A stretch of DNA of 64,000 nucleotides from Lachnospiraceae bacterium UBA7086 (GTDB lineage Bacteria; Bacillota; Clostridia; Lachnospirales; Lachnospiraceae), in the NCBI GenBank assembly GCA_002492525.1, contig DKZA01000005.1, forward strand, positions 54,492 through 118,491, given 5' to 3'. Below the pieces are notes generated by a model. The model did no database searches, was not told the DNA's origin, and saw only the letters and a program-made list of their open reading frames with translations. The translations under genes and the position numbers were made by a program. Shown one piece after another: positions 27,549 to 37,128 of this stretch. Each line of letters opens with the position of its first letter. The stretch's first letter is position 1.

Positions 27549-29336
27549 ATGCAGCCTATGATGCTACAGGGCTTATACAGAAAACATGAGAACGGCATAT
27601 TGGCGGGAATCGTTGTTATTATGAATGTGATTCTTATGGTGATTTGTTTTGATATCTATTATGATTTAAATGATGATATGATGATGAAGGATATCATGGC
27701 AGGTGTATACAGCGGTGTGCCAGACGGACATAATATGCAGACACTATATGTTTTAGGAGCCTTTATCAGTCTGGGTTACAGGTTATGCCGGACGATTCCC
27801 TGGTATGGACTGTTTTTGTGTCTATGCCAATTTGGATGTTTTTATCTGGCAGGAAGACGTCTTTGTAGTTTGATAAGCACAAAGGCGGCAAAGCTGGGGA
27901 GTATGATTCTTTTGTCACTGTTTTTTTGGGCAGTGTGTCTGCAGCATTTGGTCAATGTTCAGTACACGATTACCTGCGCTGTTATGTCAGCAACGGCAAT
28001 TTTTCTGTTTGTGACTACACCGCGGGGAATCAGTACACGACAGTTTTTGATGAAAAATATTCCTTCTGTGGTATTGGTGATTCTGGCCTATCAGCTTCGG
28101 ACGGAAATGCTTCTTTTGACCTTTCCGTTTATCGGATTAGCCGGTATTATCTATTGGTCTATGGAGGAGCAGGTTTTTGCAAAGGAGAACTTTAAGAAGT
28201 ACGGTGCTGTTTTGGGGATTATGTTGGTGGGAATGATATTGTCTCAGGGAATAGACGGCATCGCTTATGGAAGTGGGGAGTGGAAAGATTTCAAAAAATT
28301 TTTTGATGCCCGGACTACGGTTTACGATTTTTATCCGGAAGTGGTGACGCAGGATGCATACAGGGAGGATCTTTCGTCTCTTGGGATTTCCGAAACACAA
28401 CAGGAATTGCTTCGTAATTATAATTTCGGACTGGATCAGGATATTGATAGTCAGATGCTCTACAGAATTGCAGAATATGCGGCAGAAACTGTGGGGGGAG
28501 CAAGAGACTGGGGTGCTGTTTTGAGAGAAAAGTTCGGGTTATACAGATATCGTACTTTTCATGATGGAGATGCACCTTATAATATGGTGGTACTTTGGGC
28601 TTATGCGACGGTATTTCTGGCAGGTATCTGTAGTCGAAACAGGCAGATGGAGAAAGGCCTGGTGCGCAGATATGCTTTTGTATGGCAGCTTTTTTTATTG
28701 GCTCTTATGCGAAGTGCCATCTGGCTGTTTATTCTGATGCGGGGACGGGATCCTGTGAGAATTACCCATTCTTTGTATTTGGTGGAGTTTTCCTTGCTTG
28801 CGGCGATGCTAATAAATCTTTTGCGGAGCGGGGGTCAGAATAGCAGCATTTTTCGAGGGATGGTGATTCTTTTTCTTCTGATTATGGGGATTCATCTGGG
28901 GGACAGCGTGGAGCAGGTCCATATCGATCAAAGGATGCGGGATCAGGTTAATCAGGATTGGTATGCTATAGACGATTATTGCAGGGAAAAAGAAGAAAAC
29001 TTTTATTTTGAAGATGTATATTCTACGGTATCTTTTTCCCAGAAGATGTTTGCCGGGGAGACAAATACCTGCGCCAACTATGATATTCTTGGCGGATGGA
29101 TATCTAAGAGCCCGCTTTGCAGGGAAAAATATGCCCGTTATGACATTGCGGAAGCGGATTTAGCGCTTTTGGAAAAGGACAACATCTATTTAATTGTCTC
29201 GGATGCTGAAGCAAAAGAGCAGGGATTTGATTGGATTGTAGAACATTATGCACAAAGCGGGATATCTGTTACAGTACAGGAGAGTGACAGGATTAATGAA
29301 AATTACGGGGTGTATCATATAGACAGGGTGAAATAG
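27549..29336 (+). CDS. polytopic membrane protein of unknown function (GT-C-like)
   Basis: A 595-residue protein. After helix 1 comes YYDLNDDMMMKDIMAG, then an SGVPDGHNMQTLYVLG loop; about 11 helices follow and a 120-residue soluble tail. The NDD plus GHN pattern recurs in uncharacterised membrane proteins of Clostridial glycan loci as far as I can recall, with no assigned reaction. ATG 27549 follows GGGAGCGC. Its stop TAG touches the ATG of the GNAT gene, so these two are co-translated. Confidence 0.55.
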   Translation: MQPMMLQGLYRKHENGILAGIVVIMNVILMVICFDIYYDLNDDMMMKDIMAGVYSGVPDGHNMQTLYVLGAFISLGYRLCRTIPWYGLFLCLCQFGCFYLAGRRLCSLISTKAAKLGSMILLSLFFWAVCLQHLVNVQYTITCAVMSATAIFLFVTTPRGISTRQFLMKNIPSVVLVILAYQLRTEMLLLTFPFIGLAGIIYWSMEEQVFAKENFKKYGAVLGIMLVGMILSQGIDGIAYGSGEWKDFKKFFDARTTVYDFYPEVVTQDAYREDLSSLGISETQQELLRNYNFGLDQDIDSQMLYRIAEYAAETVGGARDWGAVLREKFGLYRYRTFHDGDAPYNMVVLWAYATVFLAGICSRNRQMEKGLVRRYAFVWQLFLLALMRSAIWLFILMRGRDPVRITHSLYLVEFSLLAAMLINLLRSGGQNSSIFRGMVILFLLIMGIHLGDSVEQVHIDQRMRDQVNQDWYAIDDYCREKEENFYFEDVYSTVSFSQKMFAGETNTCANYDILGGWISKSPLCREKYARYDIAEADLALLEKDNIYLIVSDAEAKEQGFDWIVEHYAQSGISVTVQESDRINENYGVYHIDRVK

Positions 29337-29867
29337 ATGGCGACACAACAAGTACATTTGCGCCTTATGACAGAAGCCGATACGGCAAAGATTGTTGCCT
29401 GGCGCAATCAGGATTTTGTGAGGAATAATTTTATATACCAGGAATTGTTTACGGAAGAAGGGCATCGCAACTGGATCCGGGAGCAGGTAGAACCGGGGCG
29501 TGTGGTACAATTTATCATTTGCCTGTCAGATGGAAGAGAAATTGGCAGTGTTTATTTGCGGGATATTGACAGGGAAGCGCAGACGGCGGAGTATGGCAAT
29601 TTTATCGGGGAAAAAGAAGCGTTGGGATGTGGGTACGGGAGTCAGAGTGCAAAGATAGTTCTTAGATATGCCTTTGAAACATTACAGCTTAAAAAGGTCT
29701 CGTTACGTTTCCTGGAGGGAAATGATGCCGCCCGGAGGTGTTATGAAAAAGCGGGATTTAGGGTGATAGAAGATAAATGGGATACTGTTTTTTTGAAACA
29801 GGGAAAAAGGAGAGTCTTTTTCATGGAAATTATCCGTGAGGAATGGCTTTTGCGTATATTTCCATGA
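29337..29867 (+). CDS. pseH: GNAT N-acetyltransferase, candidate PseH
   Basis: A 176-residue RimJ/RimL-type GNAT enzyme: HLRLMTEADTAKIVAWRN opens, GCGYGSQSAKI gives the acetyl-CoA loop, NDAARRCYEKAGF is the conserved helix after it. PseH has this size and fold and N-acetylates UDP-4-amino-4,6-dideoxy-L-AltNAc. It is the only freestanding N-acetyltransferase in the window and completes PseB-C-H-G-I-F. It could equally act as a WecD-like partner of the aminotransferase at 26386. Placement 11.9 kb from pseI makes the assignment moderate. Confidence 0.55.
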   Translation: MATQQVHLRLMTEADTAKIVAWRNQDFVRNNFIYQELFTEEGHRNWIREQVEPGRVVQFIICLSDGREIGSVYLRDIDREAQTAEYGNFIGEKEALGCGYGSQSAKIVLRYAFETLQLKKVSLRFLEGNDAARRCYEKAGFRVIEDKWDTVFLKQGKRRVFFMEIIREEWLLRIFP

Positions 29868-29903
29868 ACAATTCCCCACAATATGTGATCAGAGAGTGTA
29901 TTG

Positions 29904-31730
29904 ATGAACAAGAGAACAAGGAACAATAGTATGAAGATAACTGCCGCCGCTTTTATCCTGGCAACGGCGGCAACTCTGTGTTTTCCACAGATTTTAAATG
30001 GAGAAGAGAACAGTCTGACCTTCACCAACAGTATTTTTGCAGTGCTCTTGTGGGGGCTTTGTTTTTGTATGCTGCGGCGTTCTTTAATGATTATTGATCT
30101 ATGTGACAGAAGGAGCTGGCGGATATCCGGGATATTTGCCCTGCTTTTTACAGCCGCCATGCTTTTTGGCGTGCGTCTGGACAGGACAGAGAATGTGGAC
30201 TTTAAGGATCTTAAGATATGGATATCCTTGCCGGTGCTGGCAGTGTTTTTTATGATACTGGTTCGCAGAGCGTGGGATTTGCTGGATAAAGGATTGCAAA
30301 GGCGTGCGAAGAGAACGTTTGCAGATCAGATTAAATGGCCTTTGCAGATACGGGAGCAGAGGACGGATATTATTTCTTTTGCCGTTATTTTTTTGTGCTG
30401 GGTACCGGTATTCTTGGCAGTGTATCCGGGTTTTTTTGTGTATGATGCGCAGGATGAATATGTGCAGGTCGCAACCAGAATGTTTTCTACCCATCATCCG
30501 CTTGTGCATGTGCTTTTGCTGGGCGGTATTATCTGCGGTGTGCATAAAGTGCTTGGTTCTTATAATATGGGAATCGCCTGTTATGTGGTGATACAGATGT
30601 TGTGCGTGGCGGGGAGCTTTGCCTTCCTGCTGTCTTATTTTCGTAAGAAAAAGATATCGCGGGCAGTTTATTTTGCCGGCGTGTTTTATTTTGCTCTTTT
30701 TCCGGTGGTGGTGATGTTTGCCCTGTGTTCCGCCAAAGATGCCCTGTTTGCCGCGGCTTTGCTGCTTCTTTTGCTCTGCCTGCTTCAGATGGGCACTGGG
30801 GCGGATAAGTTCTTTACATCCCCAAAATGGATGTTCCTTTTTGTAGTAAGTGCCGCCGGAATGATGTTGTTCCGTAATAACGGTCTCTATGCCTTTGTGC
30901 TCATGATTCCCATTTTGTTTCTATACCTGAAAGGGCATCGGAAGAAAGTGTGCCTGTGCGCTATTCTTGCAGTTGCGGGATGTTTTTTATTAAATACAGG
31001 ACTGAGAATCGCACTGCATGCGGATAACAGTGAGAACCAGGAACTTCTGACGGTGCCTATACAGCAGCTTGCAAGAACATATAAGTACACGCCGGAAGTG
31101 TTTGATGAACAGGACAGGCGGACACTCTATGAAATTTTGCCGGAAGAAGCGCTCAGAATGTACAATGCCAGGCTTTCCGACCCTGTTAAGGTGCGCTTTG
31201 AAAATGATACGTTTCAGAAGGATAAATCGAAATACGCATGGCTTTGGTTGAAGATTGGGTTAAGAAAGCCATTGTCCTATTTCAATGCCTGGTGGATGAC
31301 TTCTTATGGATTCTGGTATCCGGATACGGTGGTCAATGTCTATGGGGGAAATACGGTATTTACCTTTACCTATCAGGATAGCTCGTACTTTGGCTATGAG
31401 GTGGAACAGCCGGGGGCAAGAGAGAGTAAGATTCCATGGCTTGATGAGGTATACCGTAGGTTGTCTTTGGAAATCTGGAAAGAGAAAGTGCCGGTGCTGT
31501 CTATGTTCTTTTCCATGGGCGCTATGTTCTGGCTTTATGCGTTTTTCTTTGCTTATTTTGTATACAGAAGAAAGTACCATATACTGTTGCCGTTTTATAT
31601 GCTGTTATGTGTCTGGCTGACGGTGATTTTTGGGCCGACCTATCTGCCAAGATATGTGCTGATATTCTGGTTTGCCCTGCCGCTTCTTGCGGGGATGGTA
31701 CTGGAGGAGGAAAAGATCCATGTTGTTTAA
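29904..31730 (+). CDS. DUF6020-type membrane protein
   Basis: A 608-residue protein with about 12 helices, 31% hydrophobic runs separated by short loops. The outside loop YPGFFVYDAQDEYVQVATRMFSTHHP and later CSAKDALFAAALL match the pattern in 52341-54095 (YPTWFNNDAIWQ ... HHPYFHT, MGKDAFF), so the two are paralogs. The acidic residues followed by HHP resemble GT-C catalytic loops. ATG 29904 is used; ATG 29931, after AAGGAAC, is possible. Its end overlaps the MBOAT start by 11 bases. Confidence 0.6.
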   Translation: MNKRTRNNSMKITAAAFILATAATLCFPQILNGEENSLTFTNSIFAVLLWGLCFCMLRRSLMIIDLCDRRSWRISGIFALLFTAAMLFGVRLDRTENVDFKDLKIWISLPVLAVFFMILVRRAWDLLDKGLQRRAKRTFADQIKWPLQIREQRTDIISFAVIFLCWVPVFLAVYPGFFVYDAQDEYVQVATRMFSTHHPLVHVLLLGGIICGVHKVLGSYNMGIACYVVIQMLCVAGSFAFLLSYFRKKKISRAVYFAGVFYFALFPVVVMFALCSAKDALFAAALLLLLLCLLQMGTGADKFFTSPKWMFLFVVSAAGMMLFRNNGLYAFVLMIPILFLYLKGHRKKVCLCAILAVAGCFLLNTGLRIALHADNSENQELLTVPIQQLARTYKYTPEVFDEQDRRTLYEILPEEALRMYNARLSDPVKVRFENDTFQKDKSKYAWLWLKIGLRKPLSYFNAWWMTSYGFWYPDTVVNVYGGNTVFTFTYQDSSYFGYEVEQPGARESKIPWLDEVYRRLSLEIWKEKVPVLSMFFSMGAMFWLYAFFFAYFVYRRKYHILLPFYMLLCVWLTVIFGPTYLPRYVLIFWFALPLLAGMVLEEEKIHVV

Positions 31731-33192
31731 CTCGGTTCAATTTCTGATTTTTTTGCCCATTGTTGCGTTGCTTTACTATCTGATGCCCAGAAAGGCAAGA
31801 AGTTTCTGGCTTCTAGTGGTCAGTTATTATTTTTATATGTGTTGGAACCCCAAATATGCAGTTTTGATTGCCATATCTACGGTGGTTACATACTTTAGCG
31901 GAATTGGGATGGAGATTTTGCGAAAGAAATACCCTGACCGAGACAAGTATGCAAAATGCGTGGTGGCGGCAAGTTTTGTGGTGAATTTGGGAATTCTCAT
32001 ATTTTTTAAGTATTTTAACTGGCTTCTTGGCATAGCAGGGACAGCGCTTCATTTGTCCCTTGAATCACCGTTTAGTTTTGTGCTGCCGGTAGGAATATCT
32101 TTTTATACATTCCAAGCATTGGGTTATACAATGGATATTTATCGGGGCAAAGGCAAAATAAGTGCGGAGAAGAATATCGTGCGGTATGCCTTGTTTGTAT
32201 CTTTTTTTCCTCAATTGGTGGCAGGGCCTATTGAGCGGTCAGGAAACTTGCTGACCCAGATAGAATATATCAAAGACAAAAAGATAGATTGTGGGGAGAT
32301 TCGTGACGGATTGTGCCTTATGTTGTATGGTTTTTTCCTAAAGCTTGTGATTGCAGACCGGGCAGCCGTATTGGTGGATTATGTGCTGGAGGGTTATACC
32401 TATTATGGGTTTGTGGAGCTGACAGTTGCTTTTGTACTCTTTGCAATCCAGATATTGTGTGACTTTAACGGATATACAGTTATTGCCAGAGGTGCGGCGC
32501 AGATTTTCGGTATCCGTTTAATGGATAATTTCAGGCAGCCTTATCTGGCCACGTCTATTCGGGATTTCTGGAGAAGGTGGCATATCTCGCTGACCTCCTG
32601 GTTTACCGATTATCTGTATATTCCCCTGGGCGGAAGCAGAAAAGGCACTGTGCGTAAGATGTTTAATACCATGGTGGTCTTTCTGGTAAGCGGCCTTTGG
32701 CATGGAGCCAATGGTCATTTTGTGATCTGGGGTGCATTGCATGGAATCTATCAGAATATGGCGATTATGACACAGTCGGTGAAGGACAGGCTGGGAGTGC
32801 GGGACAAAAAGATGAGTTTTGGTATCAGGCTGTTTAAGATGATGATTACCTTTATTCTGGTGGATATTGCATGGATCTTTTTCCGGGCAGATTCCTTTGG
32901 TATGGCGATTGCTTATCTGAAGCAGATGACGACGGCTTATCAGAATATATCGCTTCTATCACTTACTTTTGCGTGGTATGACTGGCTGATTTTGATTGTG
33001 GCGGTAGGTATTATGCTGACGGTAGATATCCTGCATGAGAAAGGATATAAGATTCGGCAGTGGATTTACAGCGAGGGGTGCGGCCTGGGATTACGATGGA
33101 TCATATATATGGCGGCCTTCTGGAGTGTACTAATGTTAGGAGTTTATGGAGTTGCATATGATACGAGTCAATTTATTTATTTCCAGTTCTAA
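31720..33192 (+). CDS. MBOAT O-acyltransferase (AlgI-like)
   Basis: A 490-residue membrane-bound O-acyltransferase. It opens LFNSVQFLIFLPIVALLYY as AlgI-type proteins do; RDFWRRWHISLTSWF and GLWHGAN hold the conserved Arg/His, with H328 the likely catalytic histidine. It transfers acetyl groups across the membrane for glycan O-acetylation. ATG 31720 follows GAGGAGGAAAAG. It overlaps the SGNH gene by 35 bases, the typical MBOAT/SGNH pairing. Confidence 0.9.
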   Translation: MLFNSVQFLIFLPIVALLYYLMPRKARSFWLLVVSYYFYMCWNPKYAVLIAISTVVTYFSGIGMEILRKKYPDRDKYAKCVVAASFVVNLGILIFFKYFNWLLGIAGTALHLSLESPFSFVLPVGISFYTFQALGYTMDIYRGKGKISAEKNIVRYALFVSFFPQLVAGPIERSGNLLTQIEYIKDKKIDCGEIRDGLCLMLYGFFLKLVIADRAAVLVDYVLEGYTYYGFVELTVAFVLFAIQILCDFNGYTVIARGAAQIFGIRLMDNFRQPYLATSIRDFWRRWHISLTSWFTDYLYIPLGGSRKGTVRKMFNTMVVFLVSGLWHGANGHFVIWGALHGIYQNMAIMTQSVKDRLGVRDKKMSFGIRLFKMMITFILVDIAWIFFRADSFGMAIAYLKQMTTAYQNISLLSLTFAWYDWLILIVAVGIMLTVDILHEKGYKIRQWIYSEGCGLGLRWIIYMAAFWSVLMLGVYGVAYDTSQFIYFQF

Positions 33193-34525
33193 AAAATACA
33201 TAAAAAGAGGATTTGCCATCCTTTCTCCGCTGCTGTTTCTGTTACTGTTATTTGGAGTAAACCGGTTGATGCAGTATCTGATCTGTGATGACAGCGACTC
33301 CTATACGAGACTGGCCTTTCATGAAATGCGTACACAGGAAGAGAATATTGATGTTTTATTTTTGGGATCCTCACACTGCTTCAGGTCCGTGGACGTTGGT
33401 ATCACGGATGAGCTGTTTGCTGCCAATACTTTTAACAGTGGTTCCGCGCTGCAGTCCTGGGATGGGAGTTATGCGATATTGAAAGAAGCTGCCAAAAAGA
33501 ATGATTTACAGAGAGTTTACGTGGAGATGTATTATGATATTGCCGGAGAAGTCTATTGGGAGAGGGAAGGACTGACTTCCGTTTATATTATCAGTGATTA
33601 TCTGAGTCCGTCGTTTAATAAGGCCCGCTATCTGATGGAGGGTAGTGCTCCTGACTATTGGATTGACGGGTTCTTCCCAGCGAGAAGATATTGGCAGAAA
33701 TTGTTTTCCAAGGGACATATTGCGGGAACGATTGCTGCCAAACGGACGGAAGGCTATAAGAATTATGAGTACTGGGGAGATCCGGAGACGGATCAGCAGT
33801 ATTATACTAGAAAGGGATATATTGCGAACCGAGAAACTATAGAAAACTATGATTTTAGTGCTGAAGGTGACTGGGAAGCAATTCCGGAAGTGATATTTTC
33901 CGAAGATGATAAGAGGTCTCTTCAAAGAATCATTGATTATTGTGAGAAAAATAATATTGAACTGGCTTTTTTCTCTGTCCCAATGCCTTACTATAATATG
34001 GTAGCTACGGGAAATTATGGGTCCTACATAGAACAGGTGAATGAATTGCTGGAGGGAAGCGGTGTGCCCTACTATGATTTTAATTTGTGCAGGGAAGATT
34101 ATTTTTCTTATGACTGTGCCCTTTTTATGGATGAAGATCACCTGAATTCGGCAGGAGCAGAGTGTTTCAGCCGGTTGTTTGCTGGTCTGATGCTCGGACA
34201 GATAGAGGAAAAGGATTTATTCTATGATTCTTATGAGGAGAAGATGCAGTCAATTAGTGACAGAATCTATGGAATTACCTACTGTGTGATGGAGACGGAA
34301 GCACAAAAGTGCTTTACCTTTGAAACGGTGCAGAAGGGAACATTAGACTGTTATGCATCAATCTATAAGATGACGCCAGATATGCAGGAATATGAAGTAT
34401 TAAGAGTATTGGCCCCCCTTGATGATATCTGTGTGCCTGTGGGAGAGCAGGGACAGCTGCGGATAGATATTTATACGGATGAACAGGGAACGGAACTGAC
34501 CAATCAGATTTATATTGATTACTAG
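33158..34525 (+). CDS. SGNH-like membrane-anchored protein, partner of the MBOAT
   Basis: A 455-residue protein with one N-terminal helix and a large extracellular domain. The SGNH block I reads G70-S71-S72-H73 and the catalytic D-x-x-H appears as D325-E-D-H328, followed by LNSAGAECFSR. Such AlgJ/AlgX/DltD-like proteins receive the acetyl group from the MBOAT and place it on the polymer. ATG 33158 (GGAG seven bases upstream) is preferred over ATG 33146. About 110 C-terminal residues form an extra beta-rich domain of unknown role. Confidence 0.75.
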   Translation: MIRVNLFISSSKKYIKRGFAILSPLLFLLLLFGVNRLMQYLICDDSDSYTRLAFHEMRTQEENIDVLFLGSSHCFRSVDVGITDELFAANTFNSGSALQSWDGSYAILKEAAKKNDLQRVYVEMYYDIAGEVYWEREGLTSVYIISDYLSPSFNKARYLMEGSAPDYWIDGFFPARRYWQKLFSKGHIAGTIAAKRTEGYKNYEYWGDPETDQQYYTRKGYIANRETIENYDFSAEGDWEAIPEVIFSEDDKRSLQRIIDYCEKNNIELAFFSVPMPYYNMVATGNYGSYIEQVNELLEGSGVPYYDFNLCREDYFSYDCALFMDEDHLNSAGAECFSRLFAGLMLGQIEEKDLFYDSYEEKMQSISDRIYGITYCVMETEAQKCFTFETVQKGTLDCYASIYKMTPDMQEYEVLRVLAPLDDICVPVGEQGQLRIDIYTDEQGTELTNQIYIDY

Positions 34526-34540
34526 ACCAGTGGCGCTTAG

Positions 34541-34569
34541 TTGTAAAAAAAAAACAATCGTGATATACT
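34541..34569 (+). promoter_or_regulatory. promoter for the ligase/PglFEC block
   Basis: TTGTAA (34541-34546) leading into an A-tract, 17-base spacer, TATACT (34564-34569), 53 bases before the next start. The A10 run should add curvature or an UP-like effect. Confidence 0.6.
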
Positions 34570-34622
34570 AATCAATGATTATTTTGGCGTACTATGTCTT
34601 TTCGAGTTTTGGAGAATAGATC

Positions 34623-37112
34623 ATGAATCGAATCATTAATAAAAGACAGGCTGTCTGCGGTACGGTCTGGGTGATTGTCATATGTATTATAGTTTCTCTG
34701 TGGCCGCTTCGTCTGGTCAGAGAGACAGTCACATCCAGAAGTGATGAGCAAGTGGTGATGGAATCTGAGCCTGTTTCAGGAGGCTCTGCGATACACCAGA
34801 TGTTTGTCGCCCAGTTTGATAAACTGCAAAGTATTGATGTATATCTGACAGAGGGCGCTATCGGGGAAGATTTTAATTTTGTGCTCTATGATGGGGCTAT
34901 GAATATCATCATGCAGCAGGTTATAAGCACCAAAGACATGAAAGAGATTCCCGGTTATTGCAAGGTACAGATTAACATGGATCTGGAAGTGGGGAAAGAA
35001 TATTATTTCCTGCTACAGAATATGGAAATGGAATTCCGGGTAGGGTATGCTGATACGGCAGCATCCAATAATCCTTATATTGGCCCTCTTTTCTATAGTG
35101 AGATGGGAGATACAGAGCACTGTATGATTGCGGCGTACAATTATGTGATGCCTTTGCGCAAAGCAAAGACATTGGCGATTGACGGTTTTCTTGTGCTTGC
35201 AGGAATTCTGGTAACGCTTCTTTCTGGTAAATACTATGGTAAATATCAGGAGAGAAATACGCTTCTTACGGTGGAACGGACTATGCGGATGGTGCTGAAC
35301 CCGGTGGTCATCATCCTGGGGGTGTTTTCCTTTATTCTGATTGGTCCCTGCATGACTTTTACCAACGATATTATTTCCATTGTGTTTTATGAGGCCGGGG
35401 TGCTCTTAGCAGTCCTGACGGCGCTTTATGCGCTTAACCATGACAGGACAGGCTGTGCTACGGATAGAACATTTGTGGATGTATTTCAGGAAAGATGGCA
35501 GGGATATCTGCAGTCGGCCATGTTTGCAGGAGCAATCTGGGCCTGCTGTAATTATATGAATGGTCTGTATGAGATTCACCATACGGTGGCTTACAGACAG
35601 ATGCTGATTTTCTTTGCTCTGGCGGTGATTGTGACCTATACGCGACGGGAACTCTTTCATGTGGTGAATTTGGTCTATGCGGCGGTGGCGGCGGTGGCCG
35701 GCTATTTCTATTATCAGAATACCGTGAGACTTTTAGAGGAGCCGGAAGAACTGGAGATTTTGACGGTCAAGCTGACAGCCTGGGTGGGAATCCTTGCGGG
35801 TTTTGTCATCGTGAATACTGTCAGGATCCTGATCGGCAAAAAAGTTGGCAGAATATCCATATGGTATGGAATTCTGGTGGCGCTTTTCTTTGCGCTTATC
35901 ATTATTTACCGAAATACCAGAGGATGGCCTATTTATCTGGTATGTGCTTTTGTACTGTATTATCTTCGGATGGCGGCCTGGGATAAAAAAACGGGATTGT
36001 TACAGAATATATGTAATGGGATTCTGCTTCATTTTGGAGCGATGGTAGTATACTGTCTGCTGCACAGGCCCTATATGTATTTTCAATATTACAGATATCC
36101 TTTCATTTTTCATACGGTGACGATTTCTGCAGTGTATTTGGCTCTGGTGGTGTGTGCGGCATTAGTGAAGTTTTTGGATGCTTACAGAAGGCATCCGTCT
36201 TTGGCGGGCACTTATAAAGAATTGATTATGTTGGGAATCTCAGTGGCCTATTTGTTGTTTACCCTTTCCAGAACCGGTTATCTGTCAATCTTGGTGACGG
36301 GTGTACTGATTGTTTTGATGGTATGTTTTTCCATGGAGCACAAGTGGAGGAGGCTCTTGCAATGTGTAGGGATGATGGCACTTGCTGCCCTGGTTTGTTT
36401 TCCGGTGGTATTTACAGCCCAGCGTATGCTGCCTTCGGTTGCGGCGGAGCCGGAACTCCATGAGATAGAGGAAATTCCCACGGAACTGATGCATGGCCGG
36501 GATATGGATTCCTACTATTATATTACGGTAGAACGTTTTGTACAGGTATTTCAGATGAAAGTACTGGGGATTCCGGAGGAAGAGTGCCTCAATGCGTTCT
36601 TATTCTTTTCTTCGGCAGATGAGGCACCGGTGTATAAGATGCATCTGGAGGAGCAGGCACCGATCCTTTTGGCTTCTACCGAGGACATGGCGGCGGCCGC
36701 TGCCCAGGAGGCAGAGCAAGAGGACTCTTATACAAACGGAAGATTATATATATTTAGGCAGTATTACAACAACTTGAACGCCTTTGGACATGAAGAAATG
36801 GGTATTACGGAAGCAGACGGCAATTTTCTTGTGCATGCTCATAATATTTATCTGCAGGTGGCTTATGACCATGGTATTTACGTGGGCATTGTGTTCATCC
36901 TGTTAGGCGCGGGTACTTTGGTACAATCGTTTCTATATTATCGGAAAAGAAAAGATGATACGGTATGTGCCGCATTGCCGCTTGCTATTTTGATACTTTT
37001 TGCAGTGGCAGGACTGGCGGAGTGGATCTTCCACCCCTGTTGTCCCATTGCATACTGTCTGCTTTTGACACTGGCACCGCTGTTGTTTGATATACGGAGA
37101 GAAGAAAATTAG
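34623..37112 (+). CDS. O-antigen ligase/polymerase-like protein with N-terminal beta domain
   Basis: An 829-residue membrane protein, about twice the normal Wzy/WaaL length. Helix 1 is followed by about 140 extracellular residues with strand-rich text (LQSIDVYLTEGAIGEDFNF, KEYYFLLQNMEMEFRVGY). The rest has about 12 helices, LSRTGYLS, and HAHNIYLQVAYDHGI near residues 737-751, the signature of PF04932 ligases. It should polymerise or transfer undecaprenyl-linked glycan outside the cell. ATG 34623 follows TTTGGAGAATAG. The added beta domain resembles that of 11222-13468 in position and may bind carbohydrate. Confidence 0.75.
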   Translation: MNRIINKRQAVCGTVWVIVICIIVSLWPLRLVRETVTSRSDEQVVMESEPVSGGSAIHQMFVAQFDKLQSIDVYLTEGAIGEDFNFVLYDGAMNIIMQQVISTKDMKEIPGYCKVQINMDLEVGKEYYFLLQNMEMEFRVGYADTAASNNPYIGPLFYSEMGDTEHCMIAAYNYVMPLRKAKTLAIDGFLVLAGILVTLLSGKYYGKYQERNTLLTVERTMRMVLNPVVIILGVFSFILIGPCMTFTNDIISIVFYEAGVLLAVLTALYALNHDRTGCATDRTFVDVFQERWQGYLQSAMFAGAIWACCNYMNGLYEIHHTVAYRQMLIFFALAVIVTYTRRELFHVVNLVYAAVAAVAGYFYYQNTVRLLEEPEELEILTVKLTAWVGILAGFVIVNTVRILIGKKVGRISIWYGILVALFFALIIIYRNTRGWPIYLVCAFVLYYLRMAAWDKKTGLLQNICNGILLHFGAMVVYCLLHRPYMYFQYYRYPFIFHTVTISAVYLALVVCAALVKFLDAYRRHPSLAGTYKELIMLGISVAYLLFTLSRTGYLSILVTGVLIVLMVCFSMEHKWRRLLQCVGMMALAALVCFPVVFTAQRMLPSVAAEPELHEIEEIPTELMHGRDMDSYYYITVERFVQVFQMKVLGIPEEECLNAFLFFSSADEAPVYKMHLEEQAPILLASTEDMAAAAAQEAEQEDSYTNGRLYIFRQYYNNLNAFGHEEMGITEADGNFLVHAHNIYLQVAYDHGIYVGIVFILLGAGTLVQSFLYYRKRKDDTVCAALPLAILILFAVAGLAEWIFHPCCPIAYCLLLTLAPLLFDIRREEN

Positions 37113-37128
37113 GAAACTGGACGCGGAT

